Source: Paenibacillus zeirhizosphaerae (lineage in GTDB: Bacteria > Bacillota > Bacilli > Paenibacillales > Paenibacillaceae). From it: a stretch of 50,080 nt of DNA. The stretch is taken from assembly GCF_030705605.1 (NCBI RefSeq), contig NZ_JAPCKK010000015.1:1-50080 (forward strand), given 5' to 3'. Within the stretch, counting starts at the first letter, position 1. Each line of letters starts with the position of its first letter. The notes under the pieces were generated by a model. It was not told the origin of the DNA. It saw nothing but the letters and a program-made list of their open reading frames with translations, and made no database searches. Shown in pieces: positions 9,306 to 17,657 of the stretch. Made by a program: the position numbers and the translations under genes.

Positions 9306-9671
9306 TGTCCCGGTGTTTGTCCGGCCAGGTGATGACATGGGAGGTTCTGCTCAGCTTCTCGTAGCACAGGAGCGGGTCTTTTTTCAGAATACGAGTCATG
9401 ATATGCACGATGAACATCATTATAGCTATGAATACCACAAAAGCGGCCATGATGAAGGACAGATTGGAGACTCGAAGGGATAATACCGGAAGCCCAAGGC
9501 AGATTCCGCCATGATCCAATAGAGAATGCCATAACGGATGATCAGCGCGGGCAGGGAGACCCGGCCTCTGGCCCCTGTCAGCTTAATGCGAACCGTCCAT
9601 TTGCCCGCCGTCCGTCCACCTGTCAGGAAGTGTGTACACTGTTTTTGTGCCTGCTGCCATATACACGCCAT
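9277..9671 (-). pseudogene. RDD-domain membrane protein, 5'-truncated and frameshifted
   Basis: Two reading frames join to give one recognisable C-terminal RDD domain. The first (9671 to about 9490) gives 'LTGGRTAGKWTVRIKL' and 'LIIRYGILYWIM'. After a one-base shift near 9480-9495 the second continues 'GLPVLSLRVSNLSFIMAAFV', a hydrophobic segment, 'DPLLCYEKLSRTSHVITWP', and a stop inside the terminator. RDD proteins normally carry two or more TM helices before the GRTxGK motif. Here that part is missing, and the remnant runs straight into the 3' end of the MFS gene. This looks like a deletion scar plus a frameshift. The function of RDD proteins is generally unknown. Confidence 0.65.
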
Positions 9672-10786
9672 AGAACCAATCCGAAGACTACGCCTGCCAA
9701 GGACATGATAGATACGGATAAGTACATTACCCTGCCTCCAAAGGCATCATAGAGTGCACCGCCAGCATAGGAGGCGACAATGCCTGATATGCCAAAGAAC
9801 AGAAGAGCCAGCACGGTTTGCCCGGTTGCGCGCCACTCTTCGGGTACGATGCTGTAAATGTACTGAATGGCGGCGGAGTAGAATACCGGGAACGTCGCGA
9901 TCTGCAGAATCTGCAAGTAGGCAAGCCAATGAGGATCAGTGATCCAGGCGGTCAGAAAGAAGCGTATAAAATAAAAAGCACCGGCAATGGTCACGATGAT
10001 CAGCTCCTTGCCCTTACGAAGCCACCAGAAGCTGAGGGCGAATACGGCGATCTCGCTGCCTGCGGCCAGAAACCAAGCCAATCCGATCAACTCGGCGCTG
10101 CCGCCCAGCTCACGGATGTATACGCCGAGAAAAGTATCATTCAGGCGTGCAGGAACCGAGCTGATGAATACGAGCACGAGAAACAGCAGCGTTTTTTTGT
10201 TTTTGAGAAAGCCTTTGAGACTGTCCAGTGTTACCGGCTTGCCTGTAACAGGCGCATCCGGCATACGCAGACAAATCAGAAGACAGACAGCACCTAGACC
10301 GGCAAAAACATAGGCCATACTATCTGCACCAAGCAGAGACAGTATGTAGCCTGCCGCAAGCGACATCACGGCATATCCCAGCGCGCCGTAAGTACGGAAA
10401 GAGCCGTAGCTGGAACCCGTGGACTCGGCGACACGGAAATTGAGGCTTTCAATGAGCGGATCTATCGGCATTAGGAAAAAGTAAACCAGCATGGCAAACA
10501 GAATCAGCAACCCGTAGCTTGCGGTGCCATAGAGAAGATAACCGGTGACAGAGGTGCAGACAATCAGGAGCAGCATCACTTTACGAATGGTTTTCGTACG
10601 GTCGCTGATCATTCCCCACAGGGGTTGTGAGATGAGGGTAACTACGCCCCCGCTGCCCACAATTATACCAACCTGTGTCGTGTTTACCCCCTGTTCGTCC
10701 AGATACACCGGAAGAAAGGGAAGGAACATCGCCAGCAGAGCAAAATACAAAAAATTATAAGTTCTTAATGCAGAGGATGGACTCAT
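9623..10786 (-). CDS. MFS transporter (MFS_1-like / NHS-HCAT type)
   Basis: About 387 residues with 12 predicted TM helices. The N-terminus 'YNFLYFALLAMFLPFLPVYL' and the loop 2-3 motif 'GMISDRT' are typical of the LacY/3-phenylpropionate/nucleoside symporter-like MFS group. The ATG at 10786 (MSPSSAL) is favoured over one at 10819 because GGAGAGG lies between them, about 13 bases before 10786. Substrate unknown. The last codons overlap the start of the RDD remnant, so the natural C-terminus may have been altered by the same deletion. Confidence 0.85.
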   Translation of the reverse strand: MSPSSALRTYNFLYFALLAMFLPFLPVYLDEQGVNTTQVGIIVGSGGVVTLISQPLWGMISDRTKTIRKVMLLLIVCTSVTGYLLYGTASYGLLILFAMLVYFFLMPIDPLIESLNFRVAESTGSSYGSFRTYGALGYAVMSLAAGYILSLLGADSMAYVFAGLGAVCLLICLRMPDAPVTGKPVTLDSLKGFLKNKKTLLFLVLVFISSVPARLNDTFLGVYIRELGGSAELIGLAWFLAAGSEIAVFALSFWWLRKGKELIIVTIAGAFYFIRFFLTAWITDPHWLAYLQILQIATFPVFYSAAIQYIYSIVPEEWRATGQTVLALLFFGISGIVASYAGGALYDAFGGRVMYLSVSIMSLAGVVFGLVLWRVYGSRHKNSVHTS

Positions 10787-10891
10787 GGCTCTATGTATAC
10801 CTCTCCTATCTGGATTCATATGGATTTTAACTCGGCATTCAGCCTTGCCATTGTATCATTTTAAGAAAGGATGCGCTTCTTGAAATTAGGA

Positions 10892-10918
10892 TGGACAGCT
10901 TTTCCACGCAGGTATAAT
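10892..10918 (+). promoter_or_regulatory. Possible promoter for thrC
   Basis: A perfect TATAAT (10913-10918) lies 15 bases after a TGGACA, giving a 5' leader of about 100 bases before thrC. The spacer is short, so this is tentative. Confidence 0.35.
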
Positions 10919-11024
10919 TTGCGAAAACAAAAATAATGCTTGGTTACAGCCTCGTGTCAGGTTAATATAAACAATAACAAAAACGTCTGGATTTTAATTT
11001 TTTCGTTAATGGGGGAAATGGAGA

Positions 11025-12419
11025 ATGCAATATATTAGCACAAGAGGACGTGTGGAGGCCAAAGGCTTCATAGATACAGTGCTCATGGGTCTGGCCGACG
11101 ATGGGGGACTGATGGTTCCGGCTGAAATTCCGGTTGTTGCGGAGGCAACACTGCAGAAATGGAAGACGCTGAGCTACGAGGAGCTGTTTCTGGAAATTTT
11201 CTCATTGTATATCAATGATGAAATCCCGATCGAGGAGCTGCGGCAACTGGTCAGCAGAAGTTATTCCAGCTTCCGGACGCCCGAAGTAACACCTGTTCAT
11301 CAATTGAATGATTCCTTATACATTCTGGAATTGTTCCATGGCCCTACTTTTGCATTCAAGGATGTCGCCCTGCAGTTTATGGGTGAGTTCTATTCCTATA
11401 TATCGAAGAAACAGAACAAGATCATTCACATTCTCGGAGCAACCTCCGGTGATACGGGCGCGGCTGCCATTCAGGGAGTGCGCGGCAAGGAAGGCATCAA
11501 GATCTGTATTCTGCACCCGCACCAGAAGGTGAGCAAGGTGCAGGAGCTGCAAATGACGACGGTTGATGATGAGAATGTGCTGAACCTGTCCGTCAAAGGC
11601 AACTTTGACGACTGCCAAAGGGTGATTAAGGAGCTGTTCGCGGATCTGGACTTCAAGGGCAAATACCATTTGCGTGCCATTAACTCTATTAACTTTGTTC
11701 GGATCCTGGCCCAAACCGTATACTATTTTTATGCATATCTGCAAATCAACAAAGGAGACCAGCTTCCGAAAATTAATTTCTGCGTGCCATCCGGCAACTT
11801 TGGCAATATTTTCTCCGGTTATCTAGCTAAGCGGATGGGGCTTCCGGTCAATAAGCTGATCATTGCGACGAATGAAAACAACATTCTGGAACGCTTTGTG
11901 AAGACGGGAGAATATAAGCCGGGTGAATTCAAAAGCACACACAGCCCGTCGATGGATATCCAGGTGGCCAGCAATTTTGAACGTTACCTTTACTACTTCC
12001 TGGGTGAGGATACAGCGAAGGTATCCGCATATATGCAGGACTTGCAGCAAAACGGAAAAATTACAGTCAGCCAGGAGGATTTGGCCAAGGTACAGCAGGA
12101 TTTTGCCGCCTACGGAGCCAGCAATGAGCAATGTCTGGAGGTCATCGAAGAGTATAAAAAAACCTATGACTATCTCCTCGATCCGCACACAGCCTGTGGA
12201 ATTGCGGCTTGCAAGGCACAAGCTAGTGAAGGGGAAGTAACGGTGACCTTTGCGACGGCGCATCCGGCGAAATTTGATGAAGCGATCCGGCTCGTGGGTA
12301 TTACCCAGCAATTCCCGCCGCAGATTGAGCATCTCTTTACATTGCCTCAGCATCAGAAGGTTGTTGAGCACGATAAAGCTGAAATTGTACGGGAGCTGGA
12401 GGCTTTCTACAAACTGTAA
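11025..12419 (+). CDS. thrC: Threonine synthase
   Basis: A PLP enzyme that converts O-phosphohomoserine to threonine, the last step of threonine biosynthesis. It has 464 residues, the long (E. coli/yeast-type) form. The opening 'MQYISTRGRVEAKGF' and 'GLADDGGLMVP' are diagnostic. The PLP lysine lies in 'HGPTFAFKDVALQ' (K112), and 'GATSGDTGAAAIQG' supplies the phosphate-binding loop. The start follows GGGGGAAATGGAG. It stands alone, with no homoserine dehydrogenase or kinase beside it, and ends in its own terminator. Confidence 0.96.
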   Translation: MQYISTRGRVEAKGFIDTVLMGLADDGGLMVPAEIPVVAEATLQKWKTLSYEELFLEIFSLYINDEIPIEELRQLVSRSYSSFRTPEVTPVHQLNDSLYILELFHGPTFAFKDVALQFMGEFYSYISKKQNKIIHILGATSGDTGAAAIQGVRGKEGIKICILHPHQKVSKVQELQMTTVDDENVLNLSVKGNFDDCQRVIKELFADLDFKGKYHLRAINSINFVRILAQTVYYFYAYLQINKGDQLPKINFCVPSGNFGNIFSGYLAKRMGLPVNKLIIATNENNILERFVKTGEYKPGEFKSTHSPSMDIQVASNFERYLYYFLGEDTAKVSAYMQDLQQNGKITVSQEDLAKVQQDFAAYGASNEQCLEVIEEYKKTYDYLLDPHTACGIAACKAQASEGEVTVTFATAHPAKFDEAIRLVGITQQFPPQIEHLFTLPQHQKVVEHDKAEIVRELEAFYKL

Positions 12420-12438
12420 GGCCTTCGTTTCATCCGGG

Positions 12439-12485
12439 AAAGCAGACCAAGGAATGAAAGTCATCTTGTGTCTGCTTTTTCTTTT
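12439..12485 (+). terminator. Terminator after thrC
   Basis: AAAGCAGAC pairs with GTCTGCTTT, followed by TTTCTTTT. Confidence 0.7.
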
Positions 12486-12504
12486 GGACGGGCTTGCCTA
12501 CGAA

Positions 12505-12559
12505 AAGTTATCCTTTGGATATGCATATATCCAAAACAATAAAAAAGGAGTGATAACTT
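12505..12559. repeat. Nested inverted repeats upstream of a small ORF
   Basis: A perfect 9+9 inverted repeat (TTTGGATAT and ATATCCAAA around GCAT, 12514-12535) sits inside an 8+8 inverted repeat (AAGTTATC at 12505-12512 and GATAACTT at 12552-12559). The right outer arm lies where a -35 element would be for a TATAAT at 12573-12578. It could be an operator or an RNA structure; no factor can be named. Confidence 0.5.
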
Positions 12560-12626
12560 CAACAGATGGGTATATAATATGAAGAAAGCGGTATCAAAAA
12601 ATGATAAATCGTGAGGAGGAAATCCC

Positions 12627-12737
12627 ATGAGACATGAAGGAGATTTTCGGTTGGGTCTGCTGTGGGCAACAATGCTCAGTATCCCGTTGTATCTCTCGAT
12701 ATGGGGGTGGATCCAGTTGGTGAACGATTTGCTTTAG
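12627..12737 (+). CDS. Small membrane peptide, 36 residues
   Basis: A short ORF starting at ATG with a strong GAGGAGGA site 6 bases upstream and ending in TAG. The peptide begins with a charged head (MRHEGDF) followed by one hydrophobic helix of about 20 residues rich in Leu, Ile and Trp (WATMLSIPLYLSIWGWIQLV). The topology is that of a single-pass small membrane protein. A TATAAT lies about 50 bases upstream and a terminator-like hairpin follows at 12840, so it may be its own transcript. I do not recognise the family. Confidence 0.6.
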   Translation: MRHEGDFRLGLLWATMLSIPLYLSIWGWIQLVNDLL

Positions 12738-12801
12738 AACAATTTGTAAGCGCATTCATTATTGGGATATTGAACTCATTTAATAACAGGAGGTACTATT
12801 C

Positions 12802-12843
12802 TTGCGGGCAATGCAGCAGTATATGAATATGGATGAGCTTTAA
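12802..12843 (+). CDS. Possible 13-residue peptide with strong RBS
   Basis: TTG start, 13 codons, TAA. An AGGAGGT site lies at good spacing upstream, and the stop codon is the first part of the following hairpin. It is too short to judge by composition; it may be a translated leader, a remnant or chance. Confidence 0.25.
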   Translation: MRAMQQYMNMDEL

Positions 12844-12878
12844 CGGGCGGGTCGCATTCAATGGACTTGGCCCGTTTT
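12840..12878 (+). terminator. Terminator-like hairpin
   Basis: AACGGGC pairs with GCCCGTT followed by a T-run, with a partly paired inner segment. It probably ends the small-peptide transcript. Confidence 0.55.
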
Positions 12879-12943
12879 TATGTTGTTTTGAGAGAGCGGG
12901 GAATAGCTTCCCCGGTCCCCTTAACGCAGAATTGAATAGGAGC

Positions 12944-13267
12944 TCACGCTTTTGGATTAGCAGGTCGAGTAGGAATGTTGTTTTTGTTCAGCACTTTGCG
13001 GTCGAATACGAAAGGGCCGAAAGGCAGCAGCGAAGCGATAAAACCGATGATGGCCTGCTTGAGCGTCAATTTCCGGATCAGCAGCGCTGCCAGAATGGCG
13101 ACCACATATAAGACGAATAGAATTCCGTGCGCCATACCAACAACGCTCACCATGGCAGGCTTGTCCGCCAAATATTTCAGAGGCATTGCAATAAAAACGA
13201 GCAGTAGATACGACACCGCTTCAAAATTTCCGACGATGCGCAGCAACTGCAAGATACGTCCTGACAA
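12944..13267 (-). CDS. DUF3817 integral membrane protein (YdzA-like)
   Basis: 107 residues with three hydrophobic segments. The pattern 'LLRIVGNFEAVSYLLLVFIAMPLKYL', the central 'GMAHGILFVLYV' and the ending 'SLLPFGPFVFDRKVL' are the hallmarks of DUF3817. The family is widespread in Bacillota and Actinomycetota, with no established biochemical role. Expressed alone on the minus strand; a GGAGGG-type site lies just upstream of the start. Confidence 0.88.
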   Translation of the reverse strand: MSGRILQLLRIVGNFEAVSYLLLVFIAMPLKYLADKPAMVSVVGMAHGILFVLYVVAILAALLIRKLTLKQAIIGFIASLLPFGPFVFDRKVLNKNNIPTRPANPKA

Positions 13268-13417
13268 GAGAACACCCTCCTTATGTATACTGCATGTTTT
13301 TGTAATTAATATAGCTCAAACCAAGGAGCCGCGGACGCCCGGGAAGTTACGAAAAATTGAATATTTCAAATTTGCTTGCTACACTGGTTCACAGGAAACA
13401 GGTAAGGAGAATAGAAC

Positions 13418-14185
13418 ATGAAGCTGGTATCTTGGAATGTGAACGGATTGAGAGCCTGTGTAAATAAAGGCTTTACGGATTATTTTCATGCCTCAGGGGC
13501 GGATATTTTTTGCGTGCAGGAGACGAAGCTGCAAGAAGGGCAAATCAGTCTTGATTTGGGGAGCGAAGTTTATTCGTACTGGAACTACGCGTTGAAGAAA
13601 GGATATTCCGGCACTGCCGTATTCACGAAAATCAAACCGCTGATGGTCACGTATGGATTGGGGGAAGCGGATTCCGATCCTGAGGGACGCGTGATTACAC
13701 TGGAGTATGACGGTTTTTATCTTGTTAATGTATATAGTCCCAATGCACGCCGCGATTTGTCCAGATTGGAGCTTCGGCTGGAATGGGAGGAGCAGTTCAG
13801 GGACTATCTTGTACGGCTCGATCAGGACAAGCCAGTGATCGTCTGCGGTGATTTGAATGTTGCCCACCAGGAGATTGATTTGAAAAATGCGAAGTCCAAT
13901 AGGGGCAATTCCGGCTTTACCCTGGAAGAGAGAGACAAGTTTACAAAATTGCTGAAATCCGGATTTATGGACACGTTCCGCTATTTCTATCCCGACCGTG
14001 AAGAAGTGTATAGTTGGTGGTCGTACATGTCCAAGGTAAGGGAACGGAATATCGGCTGGCGGATCGATTATTTTCTCGTATCCTCCCGGCTTGAGCTGCT
14101 GTTAAAGGCTGCTCAGGTTGATTGTCATATCATGGGAAGCGATCATTGTCCTGTGCTTTTGGAGCTGAAGGCCATACCCTCCTAG
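13418..14185 (+). CDS. exoA: Exodeoxyribonuclease III / AP endonuclease
   Basis: A base-excision repair enzyme that cuts abasic sites and removes 3' blocks. It has 255 residues, normal for bacterial ExoIII. Motifs visible: 'MKLVSWNVNGLRA' (metal/phosphate N7), 'CVQETKLQ' (metal ligand E35), 'NVYSPNA' (catalytic Tyr), 'CGDLNVAHQEIDL' (Asp/Asn pair) and 'MGSDHCPVLLEL' (catalytic Asp-His). All expected catalytic residues are present. Start at ATG after AAGGAG. Monocistronic as far as can be seen. Confidence 0.95.
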   Translation: MKLVSWNVNGLRACVNKGFTDYFHASGADIFCVQETKLQEGQISLDLGSEVYSYWNYALKKGYSGTAVFTKIKPLMVTYGLGEADSDPEGRVITLEYDGFYLVNVYSPNARRDLSRLELRLEWEEQFRDYLVRLDQDKPVIVCGDLNVAHQEIDLKNAKSNRGNSGFTLEERDKFTKLLKSGFMDTFRYFYPDREEVYSWWSYMSKVRERNIGWRIDYFLVSSRLELLLKAAQVDCHIMGSDHCPVLLELKAIPS

Positions 14186-14592
14186 GATTCAAATATGCAA
14201 AATATCGACAATATTCGAGTATTTTCACCAAATATTTAACACGTGCAAATCTGCTCATGCCCCTGATCGATGTGGTCTCCACCCTTGTTTGGATCCCGGT
14301 ATATTTCTCGCATTTTTCGACATTTACAGGATCGTTGGGCCGATGTCTATGCTTGTGCTGCCGGTTCCCTTATGAGCTATTATTTACTATGCCGTTTTAG
14401 AGGATGAATCATGAAGGTTTATTTTCATGTTTTCGCAAAAAAGTAAACGAAAGCAGGCCGCTTCATAAGCAGGAGGGCCTGCTTTTATTGTGTTAAACGG
14501 GTCCTATTGTTCGGGTTAATTTGTCTCGTTATACTTTTAATTGGAGGTATTTAGCAGCAGAGGAAATATACTTGAGGATTGGAGTGAGTAAC
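14186..14592. other. Intergenic region without a recognisable gene
   Basis: The sequence between exonuclease III and the Hsp90 gene shows no ORF with a credible start and ribosome site and no recognisable RNA. A terminator sits at 14450-14487, and the Hsp90 ribosome site at its right end. Confidence 0.5.
14450..14487 (+). terminator. Rho-independent terminator
   Basis: AAGCAGGCC pairs with GGGCCTGCTT, followed by TTATTGTG. It is about 265 bases after the exoA stop, so it may end a longer 3' tail or an unrecognised transcript. Confidence 0.7.
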
Positions 14593-16434
14593 ATGAATCA
14601 GCCAGACAACTACCGGTTTCAAGTGGATTTAAGCGGAATGATCAACATTTTATCCAATCATTTATACAGCAGCCCTAAAGTATTTTTAAGGGAACTGCTG
14701 CAAAATGCCGTTGATGCCGTAACCGCCCGCAAGGTGCTGGAGCCTGATTTTAAAGGCAGAGTTCATATCGAACTTGCAGGTACGGGAAGCGGAGCGACCT
14801 TAATGATAGAGGACAACGGTATCGGACTGACCAAGGAGGAAGTGCATCAGTTTCTTGCCATGATCGGACAATCCTCGAAGAGAGGAAAGGATCTTATTAT
14901 GGGGGAGACTTCTTTTATCGGAAGGTTCGGGATAGGGTTGCTTTCCTGCTTTATGATCAGCGATGAAATCGTCATGCTCACGCAATCCGCTCAAGGAGGT
15001 CCTTCGCTCGAATGGAAGGGGAAGCCGGATGGAACATACAGCATTCGTGAGCTTGCAACGGAGCTTTCACCGGGAACGAAGGTATATCTACGCTGCAAGC
15101 CTGATTGCGAGATCTATTACGAGCCGCAGAACGTGGAAAAATGGATCTACGATTATGGTGCACTGCTGCCCCATCCAATTACGCTGCGGACTGGTCAATT
15201 TGAAAAAGTGGTGAACCCGGCAAGTCCGGAATGGATCGCACAGCCCGAGCTTGCTCGTGGGTACCGTAACGAGGTGCTCCAATTTGGGGAAAGGCTGCTT
15301 GGCGAGCGGTTTCGCGACTTCATTCCACTGCAGACCTCATCCGGCAGAACCGGAGGAATCGCCTATGTCCTGCCACAGGCCGTCAACCTGCATGCGAAGA
15401 AGAAGCACCGTGTCTATTTAAAGCAAATGCTGGTGTCTGATAAGGCGGAAAACATATTGCCGGATTGGGCCTTTTTTGTGAAAGGCGTAATTTGGAGCGA
15501 TGAATTGCAGCCAACGGCATCCCGTGAACACTTCTACGAAAATGACAGGCTTGAGGAGGTCCGAGCCGAGCTTGGAGAATCCATCCGCGGTGAGTTGATA
15601 AGAATGGCGGAATATGACCCGGACCGGCTGCGTCATATGATACGTTTGCACGCACTGTCCATGAAGGCGCTAGCGGTAGCAGACGAGAATTTTTATCGTA
15701 TGATTCATCGCTGGCTTCCGTTTGAAAGCACTTATGGGCGGCGTGAGCTGGGTGAGTTGCTCGAGGACAATCAGAATATTTACTTCACGTTGACACTGGA
15801 CGAGTATCGTCAGATTACGCACGTGGCATCGGCACAGTCGTTATTGGTCGTAAACGGAGGTTATATTTATGATGCGGAGCTTATGGAGAGTCTGCCTGCC
15901 ATTAACCCGGAAATCCGCACTGAGCGTCTTCTTCCCGAGGATGTGTCGCTGGCGTTCACGGACATCACTGCTGAAGAACGAATGAAGTACTTTGAGCTCA
16001 CTCGCTTGGCTGACGCAGCATTGCGGCGTTTCCGCTGCCGTATTCAACTAAAGCGGTTTAAGCCTGCAGAGCTTCCAGCCCTTTTTACCCTATCGAAGGA
16101 ATCCTCCGAGCTCCGTTCCCTGGAAGTGGCAGAAGAGGTGAGCCCTGATGCGCTGTCATCGGTGTTAAATTCGCTGGGCTCCATCCTCAAGCTTGAAGGG
16201 GCATATTCGACACTGTACATGAACCTGGACAACCCGGTAGTCACCCGCACCTTCATGCCAGCCAACTCCAGGATCTTTGTGAATACGGTTGAAATGCTGT
16301 ATGTACACGCACTGATGCTGGGGCAATATCCTCTGAACAAGCAAGAGATGGACGTGATGAATCAGGGGGTTTTAAGATTAATCCAGGCTGGTCTGGCGGC
16401 TGATACACACAGGGGAGACGAGGATCAACCATGA
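14593..16434 (+). CDS. Divergent Hsp90-family chaperone ATPase
   Basis: 613 residues, close to HtpG in length but clearly divergent. The N-terminal GHKL ATP-binding domain is intact: 'FLRELLQNAVDA' (catalytic E34, Mg-binding N38), 'IEDNGIGLT' (nucleotide-binding D74) and 'GRFGIGLLSCF' (glycine-rich lid hinge, residues 110-120). The middle-domain catalytic arginine is in 'PTASREHF' (R311). The C-terminal third lacks obvious similarity to classical HtpG and may bind a specific partner. The ATG at 14593 (MNQPDN) is preferred over an upstream TTG because GGAGTGAG precedes it. It overlaps the next gene by four bases (ATGA), which implies translational coupling with that helical-repeat protein. Confidence 0.9.
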   Translation: MNQPDNYRFQVDLSGMINILSNHLYSSPKVFLRELLQNAVDAVTARKVLEPDFKGRVHIELAGTGSGATLMIEDNGIGLTKEEVHQFLAMIGQSSKRGKDLIMGETSFIGRFGIGLLSCFMISDEIVMLTQSAQGGPSLEWKGKPDGTYSIRELATELSPGTKVYLRCKPDCEIYYEPQNVEKWIYDYGALLPHPITLRTGQFEKVVNPASPEWIAQPELARGYRNEVLQFGERLLGERFRDFIPLQTSSGRTGGIAYVLPQAVNLHAKKKHRVYLKQMLVSDKAENILPDWAFFVKGVIWSDELQPTASREHFYENDRLEEVRAELGESIRGELIRMAEYDPDRLRHMIRLHALSMKALAVADENFYRMIHRWLPFESTYGRRELGELLEDNQNIYFTLTLDEYRQITHVASAQSLLVVNGGYIYDAELMESLPAINPEIRTERLLPEDVSLAFTDITAEERMKYFELTRLADAALRRFRCRIQLKRFKPAELPALFTLSKESSELRSLEVAEEVSPDALSSVLNSLGSILKLEGAYSTLYMNLDNPVVTRTFMPANSRIFVNTVEMLYVHALMLGQYPLNKQEMDVMNQGVLRLIQAGLAADTHRGDEDQP

Positions 16435-17480
16435 ACATGGATTTTGATGATTTAATGCTCGAGGCTTACGAACTGCCGGGAGGAAGAGCGAAAATCGCGT
16501 TGTTGGAAAAAGCAATTAAATTAGCAGACAATTCCGGCAATGTTGAACAGGGCTTTGAAGCGCGGCTTGAGCTGGTGGAGGCGGCGACCTTTAACGGTTA
16601 TCCGATGAAAGCTCTTGTGAATTTCTCCTGGCTGTTGGGCCAGTTCGACAAAAAACCGGACAGCTACGACAGCTTCAATTTACTGTGGTCCTACAAATGG
16701 ATTATGGATAACGTTGCTTGTTTTCCGGAAATCAGCCGTAAGCAGATCGATGGTCTTCTGGAGGACATGAAGCAGCGCTACCGCGAGCAAGGTTTTAATG
16801 ACCGTACATACGATTATTACCGGATGACCTTGGCCATCCAGTATGGGGAGCTTGAGGAAGCTGGGCGTTTATTGGAGAACATTAAAGGTATGGACCGTGA
16901 TGAAATGAGCGACTGTGTGGCGTGCGAGCAGAATCAGTTTGTTGAATACTATGTCTTGGCAGGGAACGATGAGCGCGCGATTCAAACGGCTGAGCCGATT
17001 CTTTCAGGGTGGATGAGCTGTGCCGAAGTTCCTCATATGACATACCCGCAGGTTTTACTCCCGTTGTACCGGTCAGGCCGTCTGAAAGAAGCGGCTATGT
17101 ACCAGAGGCAGGGATATAGGCTCATTAAGGGCAACCGGGATTTCATTCGGCAGGTCAGCGAGCATATAGCCTATTTTACGGAAACGGATCCTATTAAGGG
17201 ATTAGAGCTGTTTGAACTGCATGTTCCGCTCGCCATGGATCATGAAAATCCGCATGACCAGATGATGTTCAACGCATATGCCTCCTCCTTGTTTAAGCGT
17301 CTGGCGTCTGAGACGGTGAGCTGTGAGGTCAGACTGCCGGCAACCTTCGCCGATGTCGAGGAATCAAGGGACGCTGCACGGTTGGCGGAACGATTTGGAG
17401 AAATGGCCATGGCAGCGGCCAGAAAGTTTGATCATCGCAATGGGAACCGCTATTATGAAAGCTTCATAATCAGCATGTAA
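16431..17480 (+). CDS. Helical-repeat (TPR-like) protein coupled to Hsp90
   Basis: 349 residues, soluble, almost entirely helical by composition. Recurrent patterns such as 'KIALLEKAIKLADNSGNVEQGFEARLEL', 'YGELEEAGRLLENI' and 'LAGNDERAIQTAEPIL' have the spacing of TPR-like helix pairs. There is no signal peptide and no catalytic motif. Its ATG overlaps the Hsp90 stop, so the two are probably made in stoichiometric fashion. In eukaryotes TPR proteins are classic Hsp90 co-chaperones; a similar role here is inference. Known TPR clamps bind an MEEVD tail, and the Hsp90 here ends 'GDEDQP', so the contact would have to differ. Confidence 0.8.
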   Translation: MNMDFDDLMLEAYELPGGRAKIALLEKAIKLADNSGNVEQGFEARLELVEAATFNGYPMKALVNFSWLLGQFDKKPDSYDSFNLLWSYKWIMDNVACFPEISRKQIDGLLEDMKQRYREQGFNDRTYDYYRMTLAIQYGELEEAGRLLENIKGMDRDEMSDCVACEQNQFVEYYVLAGNDERAIQTAEPILSGWMSCAEVPHMTYPQVLLPLYRSGRLKEAAMYQRQGYRLIKGNRDFIRQVSEHIAYFTETDPIKGLELFELHVPLAMDHENPHDQMMFNAYASSLFKRLASETVSCEVRLPATFADVEESRDAARLAERFGEMAMAAARKFDHRNGNRYYESFIISM

Positions 17481-17501
17481 ATAATCTTGGTCCAATAGCT
17501 A

Positions 17502-17529
17502 GTGCCCCCGAATTTCAAACTCGGGGGCA
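17502..17529 (+). terminator. Hairpin after the Hsp90 operon
   Basis: TGCCCCCGA pairs perfectly with TCGGGGGCA across a nine-base loop. There is no clear T-run after it, so it may be a weak terminator or an mRNA-stabilising hairpin. Confidence 0.5.
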
Positions 17530-17657
17530 AAGACGAACGCTGACACTTTTCCGGAATTGCTTCGTTCTCTCCACTGGCTGCGTGCATATTCCTACATAAC
17601 CAAAGAAAGAGAGGGTATGTTGTTCAAAGGAAGGTGCTGTCTTCCTTAGCGGAAAGA

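Noticed and set aside
14122..14400. 92-codon frame after exonuclease III
   Set aside because: Begins inside exoA, has no ribosome site and reads as non-protein (mixed Phe/Tyr/Cys with no domain).
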